A DNA stretch of 64,000 nucleotides from Planctomycetota bacterium (GCA_016873225.1 VGXS01000002.1:186001-250000), one strand, 5' to 3'; shown: positions 50,531-60,436, counted from the stretch's first letter. Translations and numbers: made by a program. Notes: generated by a model from the sequence alone, not told the origin.

Positions 50531-51367
50531 TTGGCCAGCCGCCGATTATCTTCCGGCGTGAGCGCTTGCTCAATCATTGTCTGCTGCATGTGCGGATGCC
50601 TTGGCCCATCGTCCCAAGCCAACATGGCCTGGGCCACCGGCCTCGTTGCCCCCCAACCCCAGGCGCCGGCCGTTCCCGCCGGGGTGCCCGATGCCGAACG
50701 CATCAAGGGCGACCCCGTTGGCTTCCTGAAGGAATGCCTCGCCATTCAGGATGCCCGGATCCATGGTTATTCCTGCCTGCTCAACAAGCAGGAGCGAATC
50801 AACGGCTCGATGCAGCAACCCGAGGAGATCTGGGTCGATTTCAGGGAAAAGCCCTTCTCCGTGCGGATGTCGTGGCGGAGAGGTGCCGGAATCGCCAATT
50901 CCGCACTCTATGTGGAGGGTGAGAACGATGACAAGATCGTCGCGCAACCCCGAGGAATCCTGTCGCTGGCCGGGCAATTCGAGCGGGCGATCGACTCATC
51001 CGACGCCCAGCGGGGAAACCGTTATCGCATTGATGGTTTCGGCATGAAAAAGGGAATGAAACGCACGCTATCGGCATGGGAGGCGGCCAAGGCCCGCAAC
51101 GAACTGGTGATCGAATACCTTGGTATCCAAAGGCCGCCAGAGTGCGACGAGAGGCCCTGCCATGTGCTGAGGCGACCGCGATATCCCAAGCCCGAGGAAG
51201 ACGGGATCAGCGACCTGACCATCTGGATCGATGCCGAGACGCGCCAGCAGGTTCGATCCGTGATGTTCAACGACAGGGGCAAGCTTTTGGGCTCATATTC
51301 TTTCAGCGACATCCGGATCAATCCGGCGTGGCCGGCCGACACCTTCAAGCGTTCGAGCCTGAAATAG
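50531..51367 (+). CDS. DUF1571 exported lipoprotein-like protein
   Basis: 278-residue protein of the planctomycete DUF1571 family. An N-terminal hydrophobic segment with several Cys (IIVCCMCGC) suggests export and possible lipidation. The DUF core begins DARIHGYSCLLNKQERINGSM and ends with WIDAETRQQVRSVMF and SYSFSDIRINP, a LolA-like beta pattern. Role unknown; LolA-like folds bind lipids, which would suit the adjacent glycolipid-type exporter. TTG start with GGAGG 7 bp upstream. Confidence 0.85.
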   Translation: MASRRLSSGVSACSIIVCCMCGCLGPSSQANMAWATGLVAPQPQAPAVPAGVPDAERIKGDPVGFLKECLAIQDARIHGYSCLLNKQERINGSMQQPEEIWVDFREKPFSVRMSWRRGAGIANSALYVEGENDDKIVAQPRGILSLAGQFERAIDSSDAQRGNRYRIDGFGMKKGMKRTLSAWEAAKARNELVIEYLGIQRPPECDERPCHVLRRPRYPKPEEDGISDLTIWIDAETRQQVRSVMFNDRGKLLGSYSFSDIRINPAWPADTFKRSSLK

Positions 51368-51437
51368 TCGCCGACCGCCCCCACCCCCATCCGCTATATT
51401 GATCCCTTGGATCCAAGTTCGTCCGTGGAACCGGGGC

Positions 51438-54400
51438 ATGCCATTTTCGAAGGTGGAGTCGCAGGTTGATTTTCCCGCGCTAGAGCGCGAGGTCCTTTCG
51501 TTCTGGGACAGGGAAAACATTTTCGAAAAACTTCGTCGCCGCAATGCCGACGGGCCGCGCTGGTCGTTCCTTGACGGGCCCATCACGGCCAACAACCCCA
51601 TGGGCGTCCACCATGCCTGGGGCCGCACCTACAAGGATGTTTTCCAGCGCTATCACGCCATGCTGGGTTGCCATCAACGGCACCAGAACGGGTTCGACTG
51701 CCAGGGCCTGTGGGTGGAAGTCGAGGTCGAGAAGGAACTGGGGCTCAAGTCCAAGCGCGACATCGAGAACCTTGTTCCCGGCGACCGGTTCGCGAGCATC
51801 GAGAAGTTCGTCGACTTGTGCAAGCGGCGGGTGGACCGGTTCGCCCGGGTGCAAACCGACCAGTCGATCCGCCTGGGCTACTGGATGGATTGGGACCGGG
51901 GCGATGACTGGAAGAAGCCGCCTGATGATCGTCGCAGCTACTTCACGATGTCGAACGAGAACAACGACACGATCTGGGGCTTCCTGCGAAAGTGCCATGA
52001 CCGGGGCCTGGTGTACCGCGCCCACGACGCGATGCCCTGGTGCCCGCGCTGCTCGGTGGGCCTGAGCCAAATGGAAATGGCCGAGGGATACCAGATGGTC
52101 GCCCACAGGGCCATCTTCGTGAAGTTCCCGCTCGCTGATGCTCCGGGCGAAAACCTGCTTGTCTGGACCACGACTCCCTGGACGATGACAAGCAATGTCG
52201 CCGCGGCGGTGAACCCCGAGCTTTCGTACCTGAAGGTTCGCCACAAGGACGAGTTGTATTACATGGCCAAGGGGGCCTTCACGGCCCAGCGCCTCGAGGA
52301 GCAGTTCAGGCGCAAGGAATGGCTCGACGGCGTTCCACGGCTCAAGTCGCTCGAGCAGATGTTCAAGGAAAAAGGCGGCTACGAGATCGAGGGAGAGGTC
52401 CCCGGTTCATCTCTGGTCGGGCGAGGGTACCACGGACCGTTCGACGAACTGCCCGCCCAAAATGCCCGGGGAGGGTTTCCCGCCGAGGTGGCCCGGGTCG
52501 CGGCCATGCGGGCTCCCGGGCGCGATATCCCGGCGGCGCGCGAGGCGCACCGCGTGATCGCATGGCGGGATGTGGGCGAAACCGAGGGCACGGGCATCGT
52601 CCATATCGCCCCGGGATGCGGCAAGGAGGACTTCGGCCTCGGCAAGGAAAACGGGTTGCCGGTCGTCGCTCCACTGGATGAGTTCGGGAACTATGTGGAC
52701 GGCTTTGGCGAACTCACGGGGGCCTCCGCCGCCGACCCGGCCACGGCCGACCGCGTGATCGGGATCCTGCAGAATTCAGCCAGGTTGTTCGCCTCCGAGA
52801 AATACCCGCACAAGTACCCCCATTGCTGGCGCTGCAAGACCGAGGTCCTGTTCAGGCTGGTCGACGAATGGTTCATCGGCATGTCGTGGAGGGAAGAGAT
52901 CGCAAGGATTTGCCACGACATCCGCTGGATTCCCGAGTTCGGCCTCCAGCGCGAACTCGACTGGCTCAAGAACATGGGCGACTGGATGATTTCGAAGAAG
53001 CGCTTCTGGGGACTGGCCCTGCCCATCTGGGTGGACGAGTCCACGGGCGACTTCGAGGTGATCGGCTCCCGGGAGGAACTTCGATCGCGCGCCGTGGAAG
53101 GCTTCGAGGCGCTGGAGGGGCGCTCGCCCCACAAGCCCTGGATCGACAAGATCAAGATCCGCAACCCGAAAACCGGCAACCTGATGTCGCGCATCCCCGA
53201 TGTCGGCAATCCATGGCTGGATGCCGGAATCGTCCCGTTCTCCACCATGGGCTACCGGACCGACCGGGAGGAGTGGGCCAAGTGGTATCCCGCCGACCTC
53301 ATCACCGAGTGTTTCCCGGGCCAATTCCGCAACTGGTTCTATTCGCTGCTCGCCATGTCCGCCATGCTCGAGGGCAAGGCGCCGTTCCGCGCCCTGCTGG
53401 GCCACGCCCTCGTGCGCGACCAGACCGGCGACGAGATGCACAAGAGCAAGGGCAACTCGATCCCGTTCGAAGGTGCCGCGGACAACGGCTATGAGATCCG
53501 GGGCAAGGACGGAAAGCTGGGAAAGCACCCGCCCATGGGCGCCGACCTGGTGCGCTGGATGTTCTGCCGCCAAAACCCGTCCCAGAACATCAATTTCGGG
53601 CCTGTGCCCGCCGAGGAGATCCGGGCCCGCTTCCTGCTCAAGCTCTGGAACACCTATTCGTTCCTGTGCAATTACGCGCGGCTTGACAACTTCGACCCCG
53701 ACGGGCGCCCCGTGCCCCTCGAAAGGCGGCCCGACCTCGACCGCTGGATCCTTTCCGACCTCCAAAAACTCCTCGAGTCAGCCCGGGAAGGGCTTGAAAA
53801 CTACGACATTTCGGCCTTCTGCCTCGAGGTGGAACGATTTGTCGATGACAAGCTCAGCAACTGGTATGTGAGGCGCAACCGCCGCCGTTTCTGGAAGGGT
53901 GAAGCCGGGGAGGACAAGACCGCCGCTTACCAGACCCTGCATGAGTGCGTGCTGACCCTGACGCGGGTGCTGGCCCCATTCATCCCGTTCATCACCGACC
54001 ACATGTACGCGAACCTTGTCGGCGACATCAGGGAGGCGAGCGTTCACCTGACACCCTGGCCCAAGCCGCGCCCGGAACTTGTCGATGAGGTGCTTTCCGC
54101 GGACATGGAAGCCTTGCTGAGGCTGGTTTCGCTGGGACTGGCCGCGCGCAACGCGGCGAAGATCAAGGTGAGGCAACCGCTCGCGACCCTTCGTGTCCGC
54201 CCCGGCAACGACGCCGAAAGGCGCGCCGCGGAACGGTTCGCCGACCAACTTCGCGATGAGCTGAACATCAAGCGGGTCGAGGTCGTCCCGTCATCGGGCG
54301 GGGCGATCCTCAGCACCGAGGTGAAGCTTAACCTCAAGTCGGCCGGCGGCAGGTTTGGGGCCCGTCTCAAGGAGGCCCAGGCGGCGCTGGCCCAAGCCGA

Positions 54401-54839
54401 TCACGCCAAGGTCGCCGCGGCCGCCGGCACCTCCGAGGGTTACTCCCTTCCGCTTGCCGATGGCCATGAAGTTATCACCAGCGCCGATCTCCTCGTTTCC
54501 CATGTGGGTCCCCAGGGATGGTCCGGGGTGGCGGACCGCGAGACCCAGGTGGCCCTCGACTCCCGGATTTCCCCTGAGTTGGCCCGGGAGGGCATGGCGC
54601 GCGACATCGTTCGCCAGGTGCAGGATCTTCGCAAGCGGGCGGGGCTTGAAATGGAGGACCGCATCCTTCTGCACCTGGCCAGCCCGAACGCGGAGCTTTC
54701 CAAGGCGATCCAAGAGCATCGCGCCACCATCGCCGGGGAGACGCTGGCCACCCAATGGGCCGAGGGCGGCGCCCATGCCGCCGAGGTCAAAATTGACGCC
54801 GCGCCCCTGACGATACGACTTGAGAAGGCCATTTCTTGA
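51438..54839 (+). CDS. ileS: Isoleucine--tRNA ligase with unusual signature motifs
   Basis: 1133-residue class I synthetase of the long IleS type with an anticodon-binding domain and C-terminal extension. The usual HIGH tetrapeptide aligns with GVHH (residues 56-59, in ANNPMGVHHAWGRT) and KMSKS with MHKSK (667-671). The CP1 editing domain and WCPRCSVGL zinc knuckle are present. I believe a subfamily with this N-terminal signature exists in several phyla, so it is likely functional. Some ValRS/LeuRS-like relatives share these features, but length and the WFIGMSWREEI region favour IleS. The ATG is preceded by CCGGGG. Confidence 0.88.
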   Translation: MPFSKVESQVDFPALEREVLSFWDRENIFEKLRRRNADGPRWSFLDGPITANNPMGVHHAWGRTYKDVFQRYHAMLGCHQRHQNGFDCQGLWVEVEVEKELGLKSKRDIENLVPGDRFASIEKFVDLCKRRVDRFARVQTDQSIRLGYWMDWDRGDDWKKPPDDRRSYFTMSNENNDTIWGFLRKCHDRGLVYRAHDAMPWCPRCSVGLSQMEMAEGYQMVAHRAIFVKFPLADAPGENLLVWTTTPWTMTSNVAAAVNPELSYLKVRHKDELYYMAKGAFTAQRLEEQFRRKEWLDGVPRLKSLEQMFKEKGGYEIEGEVPGSSLVGRGYHGPFDELPAQNARGGFPAEVARVAAMRAPGRDIPAAREAHRVIAWRDVGETEGTGIVHIAPGCGKEDFGLGKENGLPVVAPLDEFGNYVDGFGELTGASAADPATADRVIGILQNSARLFASEKYPHKYPHCWRCKTEVLFRLVDEWFIGMSWREEIARICHDIRWIPEFGLQRELDWLKNMGDWMISKKRFWGLALPIWVDESTGDFEVIGSREELRSRAVEGFEALEGRSPHKPWIDKIKIRNPKTGNLMSRIPDVGNPWLDAGIVPFSTMGYRTDREEWAKWYPADLITECFPGQFRNWFYSLLAMSAMLEGKAPFRALLGHALVRDQTGDEMHKSKGNSIPFEGAADNGYEIRGKDGKLGKHPPMGADLVRWMFCRQNPSQNINFGPVPAEEIRARFLLKLWNTYSFLCNYARLDNFDPDGRPVPLERRPDLDRWILSDLQKLLESAREGLENYDISAFCLEVERFVDDKLSNWYVRRNRRRFWKGEAGEDKTAAYQTLHECVLTLTRVLAPFIPFITDHMYANLVGDIREASVHLTPWPKPRPELVDEVLSADMEALLRLVSLGLAARNAAKIKVRQPLATLRVRPGNDAERRAAERFADQLRDELNIKRVEVVPSSGGAILSTEVKLNLKSAGGRFGARLKEAQAALAQADHAKVAAAAGTSEGYSLPLADGHEVITSADLLVSHVGPQGWSGVADRETQVALDSRISPELAREGMARDIVRQVQDLRKRAGLEMEDRILLHLASPNAELSKAIQEHRATIAGETLATQWAEGGAHAAEVKIDAAPLTIRLEKAIS

Positions 54840-54849
54840 GGATCCCGAG

Positions 54850-55983
54850 ATGACCGGCCTACCTGAGACCATCCTGCAGTTCGGTTCGGGGCGATTCCTT
54901 CGCGCCTTCGCCGACCTCTTCATCCATCACGCCAACGCCCAGGGCCAGGATGTCGGCCGGGTCGTGATCGTGCAGTCGACGGGAAACCAGCGCGCCGGAG
55001 CGCTCAGCGGGTCTGGCGGCAAATACCATGTTCTGGTCCGGGGCCTCGAGAACGGGCAGGTGGTCGACCGGGTCGAGCCTTGCGAATCGGTCAGCAGGGC
55101 CCTGACCGCCAGTTCCGAATGGGCCGAAGTCCTGCGGGTGGCCTGTTCGCCCAAGCTCAAGGCGATCCTGTCCAACACCACGGAGGCCGGCTACGACCTA
55201 TTTCCTGACGACAAGCCCTCCATGCAGCCGCCGAAGTCGTTTCCGGCCAAACTTGTCGAGGTCCTCCAGGCGCGCCATGCCGCCGGCCTCGGGCCTGTAA
55301 GGGTCATTCCGTGCGAATTGCGAGAGAACAACGCATCATTGCTCAACTCGATCGTGCTCAACCTCGCGGCCGATTGGAAGGTGTCGACGGGCGTGGTCGA
55401 CTACATCAACTCATGTTCGTGGCATGAAACACTGGTCGACCGGATCGTCACGGGAACCCCGGAAAACCATCCCCTGCTGGCCAGCGACCCCATGCTGACG
55501 GCATGCGAACCCTACGCTCTCTTCGCGATCCAAGACATTCCCGGTGTGCCGAGGCTGCTCGAACATCCAGCCGTGGCATGGACCCCGGATGTTCTCCCCT
55601 ATTTCCTGCGAAAGGTGAGGATCCTCAACGGAGGGCACACGGCCCTGCTCATAAGAGCGTGGCCCCGCGGGTTCGAAATCGTCCGCGACGCCGTGAACGA
55701 TCCCGAGCTGGGACCATGGCTTGGCAACCTCCTCGACAACGAGATCGTGCCGGTGCTCGCGGGGAGGTGCGTCGATCCGTCCGGTTTCGCCCGTGATGTC
55801 CTCGACCGTTTCCGCAACCCGTTCCTCCAGCACAAGCTGGCGGACATCTCGCTCCACCACGACGCCAAGGTGCGGGTCCGGTTGATTCCGACCCTCGAGG
55901 AATACCGGATGAAGTTTGGTAAGGAACCCCCATTGCTCGCCAAGCTTCTTGGGAACGACGGCGCACTGCCGGCCAGAAATTGA
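54850..55983 (+). CDS. Tagaturonate reductase / mannitol dehydrogenase family
   Basis: 377-residue long-chain polyol dehydrogenase. ILQFGSGRFLRAF is the NAD-binding start of this family and K255-x4-N260-x2-H263 (KVRILNGGH) is its catalytic signature. Sequence features such as NTTEAGYDL and PCELRENN favour UxaB-like altronate oxidoreductase (tagaturonate + NADH to altronate) over mannitol dehydrogenase. That would place it in galacturonate breakdown. It begins 11 bp after ileS, and an SMP-30 hydrolase gene follows after 15 bp. Confidence 0.88.
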   Translation: MTGLPETILQFGSGRFLRAFADLFIHHANAQGQDVGRVVIVQSTGNQRAGALSGSGGKYHVLVRGLENGQVVDRVEPCESVSRALTASSEWAEVLRVACSPKLKAILSNTTEAGYDLFPDDKPSMQPPKSFPAKLVEVLQARHAAGLGPVRVIPCELRENNASLLNSIVLNLAADWKVSTGVVDYINSCSWHETLVDRIVTGTPENHPLLASDPMLTACEPYALFAIQDIPGVPRLLEHPAVAWTPDVLPYFLRKVRILNGGHTALLIRAWPRGFEIVRDAVNDPELGPWLGNLLDNEIVPVLAGRCVDPSGFARDVLDRFRNPFLQHKLADISLHHDAKVRVRLIPTLEEYRMKFGKEPPLLAKLLGNDGALPARN

Positions 55984-55998
55984 CAGCGGGAGTTGACA

Positions 55999-56958
55999 AT
56001 GCTTCTTACCGCGCTGATGGCGATTTCCGGCCTGGGATTCCAACAGGTCTTTGAACCGGGAACACGCGTTCTGGCGGGCGAAGGCGCCGCTGGGGAAGGC
56101 CCCGCGTGGCACCCGACTCTTGGAGTGTTCTCGAGCGGCCGGGGCGGAATCTGCCGCTTGACCCCCGCGGGCGAATCGGTGCTTCATCGGCCCGATGCCG
56201 GAACCAACGGCCTGTTGTTCGATCGTGACGGCTCGCTCATCGCTTGCGAACCGAAACTGCGCCGTGTCACCCGCACCACGCCCGATGGCAAGGTAAAAGC
56301 GCTGACCGACTCGTTCGGCGGCAAGCCCTACAACCAGCCCAACGACCTGACTGTGGATACCAAGGGCCGGATTTATTTCAGCGACCCGCGCTATGGTTCC
56401 CGCGAGGGCATGGAACAACGCGATGCCCAGGGCCGGACGATCGAGGGCGTTTACAGGATTGATCCCGATGGAAAGGTTTCCCGCGTGATCGGCAGGGAAG
56501 TGGAAAGGGCCAACGGCGTGCTGGTTTCGCTTGACGGCAAGAGACTGTTCGTGGCTGACAACAACAACGACACTCCCGGCGGCGCCCGGAAACTTTGGAG
56601 ATTCGACCTCAAGCCAGACGGATCGGTCGACACCTCCGCCCGAAAGCTTCTTCACGACTGGGGAACCGGGCGCGGACCCGACGGCATCAAGCAGGACTCG
56701 AAGGGCCGACTCTTCGTCGCTGGCGGCCTGAACAAGCCCAACCCGCCCCACGAACCGGACCCCTCCGTCAAGGGCGGCATCTATGTGATCGATCCCGAAT
56801 CGGGAGCGCGTCTCGACTTCCTTCCCATCCCGACCGACGAGGTCACCAACTGCGCCTTCGGTGGAGCGGATCGGAAGACGCTTTATGTCACGGGCGGCGG
56901 AGTGCTTTACGCCGCGAGGGTGAAGGTTCCCGGATCGGTTGTGTGGCCCGCCGACTGA
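55999..56958 (+). CDS. SMP-30/gluconolactonase family protein
   Basis: 319-residue beta-propeller with a short hydrophobic N-terminus that may act as a signal. Typical SMP-30 elements are EGPAWHPTLGVF, NQPNDLTVDTKGRIYFSDPRYG, ERANGVLVSLDGKRLFVADN and GPDGIKQDSKGRLFVA. The family hydrolyses sugar lactones using a divalent metal. Sitting 15 bp after the tagaturonate-reductase-like gene, it may act in the same sugar-acid pathway. ATG 55999 follows GCGGGAG; TTG two codons earlier is possible. Confidence 0.9.
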   Translation: MLLTALMAISGLGFQQVFEPGTRVLAGEGAAGEGPAWHPTLGVFSSGRGGICRLTPAGESVLHRPDAGTNGLLFDRDGSLIACEPKLRRVTRTTPDGKVKALTDSFGGKPYNQPNDLTVDTKGRIYFSDPRYGSREGMEQRDAQGRTIEGVYRIDPDGKVSRVIGREVERANGVLVSLDGKRLFVADNNNDTPGGARKLWRFDLKPDGSVDTSARKLLHDWGTGRGPDGIKQDSKGRLFVAGGLNKPNPPHEPDPSVKGGIYVIDPESGARLDFLPIPTDEVTNCAFGGADRKTLYVTGGGVLYAARVKVPGSVVWPAD

Positions 56959-56969
56959 GTTGCCCACCA

Positions 56970-56997
56970 TTGCGCCGGCGAGACTATCTGTTAAATT
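56970..56997 (+). promoter_or_regulatory. Candidate rpsB promoter
   Basis: TTGCGC (56970-56975) and TAAATT (56992-56997), 16 bp apart, each match consensus at four of six positions. They would give an 80-nt leader before rpsB. Moderate match only. Confidence 0.35.
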
Positions 56998-57082
56998 ACC
57001 AATTCGCTCCGAAGTGCCGGGGACGGATGTTCCTTCCCTCGGTGGGGTGAAATTATTTGAATCCAGGCAGTGAGGTGACGGC

Positions 57083-57937
57083 GTGTCGATCGTTCGAGTT
57101 GAGGATCTCATCGAGGCAGGCGTGCATTTCGGTCACCGGGCAAGCCGGTGGAACCCCAAGATGCGCCCCTACATTTACGGCAAGCGCAACCTTATTCATA
57201 TTATCGACTTGCGAGAGACCGTCCGCGGCCTCCTGCGGGCCCACAAGTATCTCAACAACATCACTTCCGCCGCCGGTGGCGGCCTGGTCCTGTTCGTCGG
57301 CACGAAGCGGCAGGCGAAGGAAGCGATCGAACGCGAGGCCCGCCGCTGCGGGATGCCCTATGTGACCGAGCGCTGGCTGGGCGGAACCCTCACGAACTAC
57401 CGGACGATCCGCGACCGCCTGAAGCGCCTCACCGAACTCGAGGCCATGTGGCTTCCCGCCTTTGAAAACCCCAAGAACGCCGACTTGAACTCCTACATGA
57501 AGGGGATGCTCAACGAAACGGGTCGGCTTGACTTGGCCAAGGCGCCCGAAAGCGCCCACATCCGCACCTTCAGCAAGAAGATGGTGTCCACCCTGAGCCG
57601 CGAGCTCATGAAGATCCAGCGAAACCTTGCCGGCATCCGCGACATGACCAAGCTGCCCAACGCGCTGGTGGTGGTGGATCCCAAGCGCGAGCACATCGCG
57701 GTCAAGGAAGCCCAGCGCATGGGAATCGCCGTGGTCTCGCTCATCGACACCGACAGCGACCCCGACCTGATCGACCTGCCGATTCCCGGCAACGACGACA
57801 GCATCCGGTCGATCGAACTGGTGCTGGCCAAGCTGGCCGATGCCGTGGTCGAAGGACGCGCCGCCGTCGTGGCCAAGGAAAGCAACGAACCCCGCGCCCG
57901 GCCCCAGCGGCAGTTGGGCGATAGGGATCGCGATTAG
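57083..57937 (+). CDS. rpsB: 30S ribosomal protein S2
   Basis: 284-residue S2. [33 protein letters not shown] and the [31 protein letters not shown] segment (quoted in part) are diagnostic, as is [15 protein letters not shown] near the C-terminus. A variable Pro/Arg/Glu tail follows. GTG start with GAGG six bases upstream. The rpsB-tsf order is the standard bacterial arrangement. Confidence 0.97.
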   Translation: MSIVRVEDLIEAGVHFGHRASRWNPKMRPYIYGKRNLIHIIDLRETVRGLLRAHKYLNNITSAAGGGLVLFVGTKRQAKEAIEREARRCGMPYVTERWLGGTLTNYRTIRDRLKRLTELEAMWLPAFENPKNADLNSYMKGMLNETGRLDLAKAPESAHIRTFSKKMVSTLSRELMKIQRNLAGIRDMTKLPNALVVVDPKREHIAVKEAQRMGIAVVSLIDTDSDPDLIDLPIPGNDDSIRSIELVLAKLADAVVEGRAAVVAKESNEPRARPQRQLGDRDRD

Positions 57938-57978
57938 TTTTCCGGGCTCATCCCACACAAGGCAAGTCAACCCAGCCT

Positions 57979-58010
57979 GGCGGATTCCGGCCTTACAAGG
58001 TGAATCCGCC
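57979..58010 (+). promoter_or_regulatory. Hairpin between rpsB and tsf
   Basis: GGCGGATTC (57979-57987) and GAATCCGCC (58002-58010) form a perfect 9-bp stem around a 14-nt loop that can itself pair (CCTT/AAGG). No T tract follows. It may tune tsf relative to rpsB expression or processing. Confidence 0.45.
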
Positions 58011-58096
58011 TCCCGGATACGGGGAAAAGCCCCGACCGAATCCGAGGCAGCCAATCATGGGGCCGAAACCGCTCAAGCCTTTCCCGAGGAAGAACC

Positions 58097-58948
58097 ATGG
58101 CTGAAATTCCCGCCCAACTTGTCAAGCAGCTTCGCGACCGCACGAACGCGCCGTTTGGGGACTGCAAGGCGGCCCTTGTCGAATCCAACGGCGACCTGGA
58201 CAAGGCCATCGAGGTGCTCCGCAAGAAAAACGCGGCCATCCAGGCCAAGACCTCCGGCCGCGAGGCGGGCGAGGGGCGGATAGGACTCTTTGTCTCGCCA
58301 TGCGGCAAGCATGGCGGCTTGGTCGAACTGCGATGCGAATCGGCACCCGTGGCCAAGAATGAGCACTTTGTCTCCCTGGCCAACGACTTGGCCAACCATA
58401 TCGCCGCCAAGGGTGTTCCGGCATCGGCGGAGGAACTGCTGGGCCAACCGCATCACTCCGGATCGGGGCGCTCAGTCAATGAACGCGTCGGGGAAGTCGT
58501 GGGCCTTCTCAGGGAAAACATGAAGGTGGCCAGGATGAAGCGGCTCGAGGGATCCGCCGTCGGCGGTTATGTCCACCACGATGGTTCGGTTGGCGTGATG
58601 GTGGTGGCCGAGGGCGAGGGTAAGCCCGATCCCACCCTGCTTCGCGACATCGCCATGCACATCACGGCTAAGCTCCCGGTCGCCGTGTCTCGTGATGAGA
58701 TTCCCGCGGAACTCATCGCCAAGGAGAAGGAAATCGCCAAGAGCCAGGCGCAAGCCTCCGCCGCCGGCAAGCCCGCCAACATCGTCGAGAAGATCGCCGA
58801 GAACCGGGTCAACACCTGGCTCAAGGAAAGCTGCCTCGAGGAACAGACCTTCGTGAAGGACGAAACCAAGACCGTGGGCCAACTGCTCAAGGCCGCCGGA
58901 CTCAAGGCCAAGTCATTCGTCCGATTCAAGGTCGGCGAGGTAGGCTGA
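58097..58948 (+). CDS. tsf: Elongation factor Ts
   Basis: 283-residue EF-Ts, the nucleotide exchange factor for EF-Tu. It shows the N-terminal UBA-like VKQLRDRTNAPFGDCKAALVE motif (the T-G/A-P-x-x-D/E-C-K core), SFARFEVGE-like ending (SFVRFKVGE) and the LLEQPFVKDE-like LEEQTFVKDETKTVG segment. GAGGAAG precedes the ATG. Located 159 bp after rpsB. Confidence 0.97.
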   Translation: MAEIPAQLVKQLRDRTNAPFGDCKAALVESNGDLDKAIEVLRKKNAAIQAKTSGREAGEGRIGLFVSPCGKHGGLVELRCESAPVAKNEHFVSLANDLANHIAAKGVPASAEELLGQPHHSGSGRSVNERVGEVVGLLRENMKVARMKRLEGSAVGGYVHHDGSVGVMVVAEGEGKPDPTLLRDIAMHITAKLPVAVSRDEIPAELIAKEKEIAKSQAQASAAGKPANIVEKIAENRVNTWLKESCLEEQTFVKDETKTVGQLLKAAGLKAKSFVRFKVGEVG

Positions 58949-58967
58949 CGCCACACGGATCCCGGCC

Positions 58968-60395
58968 ATGGGGAATTTGGCCAACCAGTTGTGCGAATCG
59001 ATCCGCGCCGCCGATGAGACGGCGCGTTTCCATTTGGACATCTTCTCGCGACTGGTATACGCCGACTTCGTTGAGCGAAATGGGGATGCGAACAGGGCGG
59101 CGGCCATTCGCCTGCATGCGGCCATCGAGGAATCCCACCCCGGGCTGCTGCTTGGCCCGGGCCAGGTTCGGGCATGGCCACCGGGGCCGATGGAGGGTTG
59201 GCGGCAGCGGATAATCCCCGGATATGGAAGACTTGCCCGGCTCTGGAACCGTTACGCCAGGACTTGGCGCGCCACCTTTCGACTCTCCGTTGGAAGGAAC
59301 ATCTCCTTCCGCGCCGGCCTGCCATGGCGGTTTGAAGGCGGTACCGAGGCGTGGCCCGCGAAACCCCGGGGCGAACTGAGGGTCATCAGGTCATGGAAGC
59401 TGTGGGCGCCAGCCGGCCACGGCCCGCCGTCATTTCCTCAAGGCATGCTGGCCGGGGCCCTGGAAGTCTCCCTGGCCGGCCTCGGCTGGCGGGGCCATGT
59501 CGCGCGCCTTCTTGATTCGGGAATCCTTCCATCCGACATTGTTTCGCTGGGAATCACCGATGGCGCCCTTGAAGCCGTTTCCGCCCGGGAAATTCTTGAA
59601 AGGCCATGGCCGCGCCTCAGGCGGTTCGACGCCTCAGCCAACATCCTGCGCGCGGAAGGCGCCGCGGAGGTTTGGTCGCTCATGTCCAAAACCGGCATTC
59701 GGGAAATCGACCTTTCCCGGAACAACATCGGCTGGGGAACCGAGTTTTTTCGGGATGGCGGGCCACCCAGGCTGCGGGTGCTACGGTTTGCAGGCAACCA
59801 CGCCGAGGCCCGCGGCACACGAATCATGGCAGGGGCGCCCTGCCTCGGCTTCCTCGAGAGCATCGACTGGATGGGAAACAGCCTGGCCGAGCACGGCGCC
59901 CACGCCATCGCCGGGTGGCATGCCCCATCCCTTCGCCGCCTCTCGCTGGGATCGAACCACCTGGGCCCCGATGGAGCCGAGAATATAGCCCGGGCGCGCT
60001 GGATGGGTAGGCTGGTGGAACTCGATCTTGCCGAGAATTCGTTGCGCGACGAGGGCATGGGCAAACTGGCGCCTTCATTGGGCCATAGGCTCAAGATGCT
60101 GGGCCTTGAAAGCAACCTTCTAGGCGGAGATTCCGCGGGGTTTCTCGCGGCTTGCGCTTCACGGGAATCGCTTGTCTGGCTCGAAATCGGCCGCAACGGC
60201 CTCAGCTCGGATGGCATTTCCAAGCTTTCCACGGAGACTTGGCCGCGCCTCCGATACGCCGGATTGATGCTCAACGACATTCCACCCGGAGCGAGTTGTC
60301 CCGCGGATCGCTTTCCGAGGCTGGCGCCCCTCAGGCTGGCCCGACCGGGACGCCCGGGTGATCCCGGATTGGGAAGCCCACGGCTTGATCCATAA
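58968..60395 (+). CDS. TIGR02996-like plus leucine-rich-repeat protein
   Basis: 475-residue protein, no signal peptide. The first 60 residues (RFHLDIFSRLVYADFVERNGDANRAAAIRLH) resemble the TIGR02996 repeat-companion domain typical of Gemmata-type genomes. The second half is a run of ribonuclease-inhibitor-like leucine-rich repeats (LRRFDASANILRAEGA, LRVLRFAGNHAEARGT, LRRLSLGSNHLGPDGA, LVELDLAENSLRDEGM). Such proteins are expanded in Gemmatales and of unknown role, presumably protein binding. It begins 19 bp after tsf with no strong Shine-Dalgarno. Confidence 0.82.
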   Translation: MGNLANQLCESIRAADETARFHLDIFSRLVYADFVERNGDANRAAAIRLHAAIEESHPGLLLGPGQVRAWPPGPMEGWRQRIIPGYGRLARLWNRYARTWRATFRLSVGRNISFRAGLPWRFEGGTEAWPAKPRGELRVIRSWKLWAPAGHGPPSFPQGMLAGALEVSLAGLGWRGHVARLLDSGILPSDIVSLGITDGALEAVSAREILERPWPRLRRFDASANILRAEGAAEVWSLMSKTGIREIDLSRNNIGWGTEFFRDGGPPRLRVLRFAGNHAEARGTRIMAGAPCLGFLESIDWMGNSLAEHGAHAIAGWHAPSLRRLSLGSNHLGPDGAENIARARWMGRLVELDLAENSLRDEGMGKLAPSLGHRLKMLGLESNLLGGDSAGFLAACASRESLVWLEIGRNGLSSDGISKLSTETWPRLRYAGLMLNDIPPGASCPADRFPRLAPLRLARPGRPGDPGLGSPRLDP

Positions 60396-60436
60396 GATGT
60401 CAATGGCAGGGAAAGCGGAAACCGAATGGACATCCC

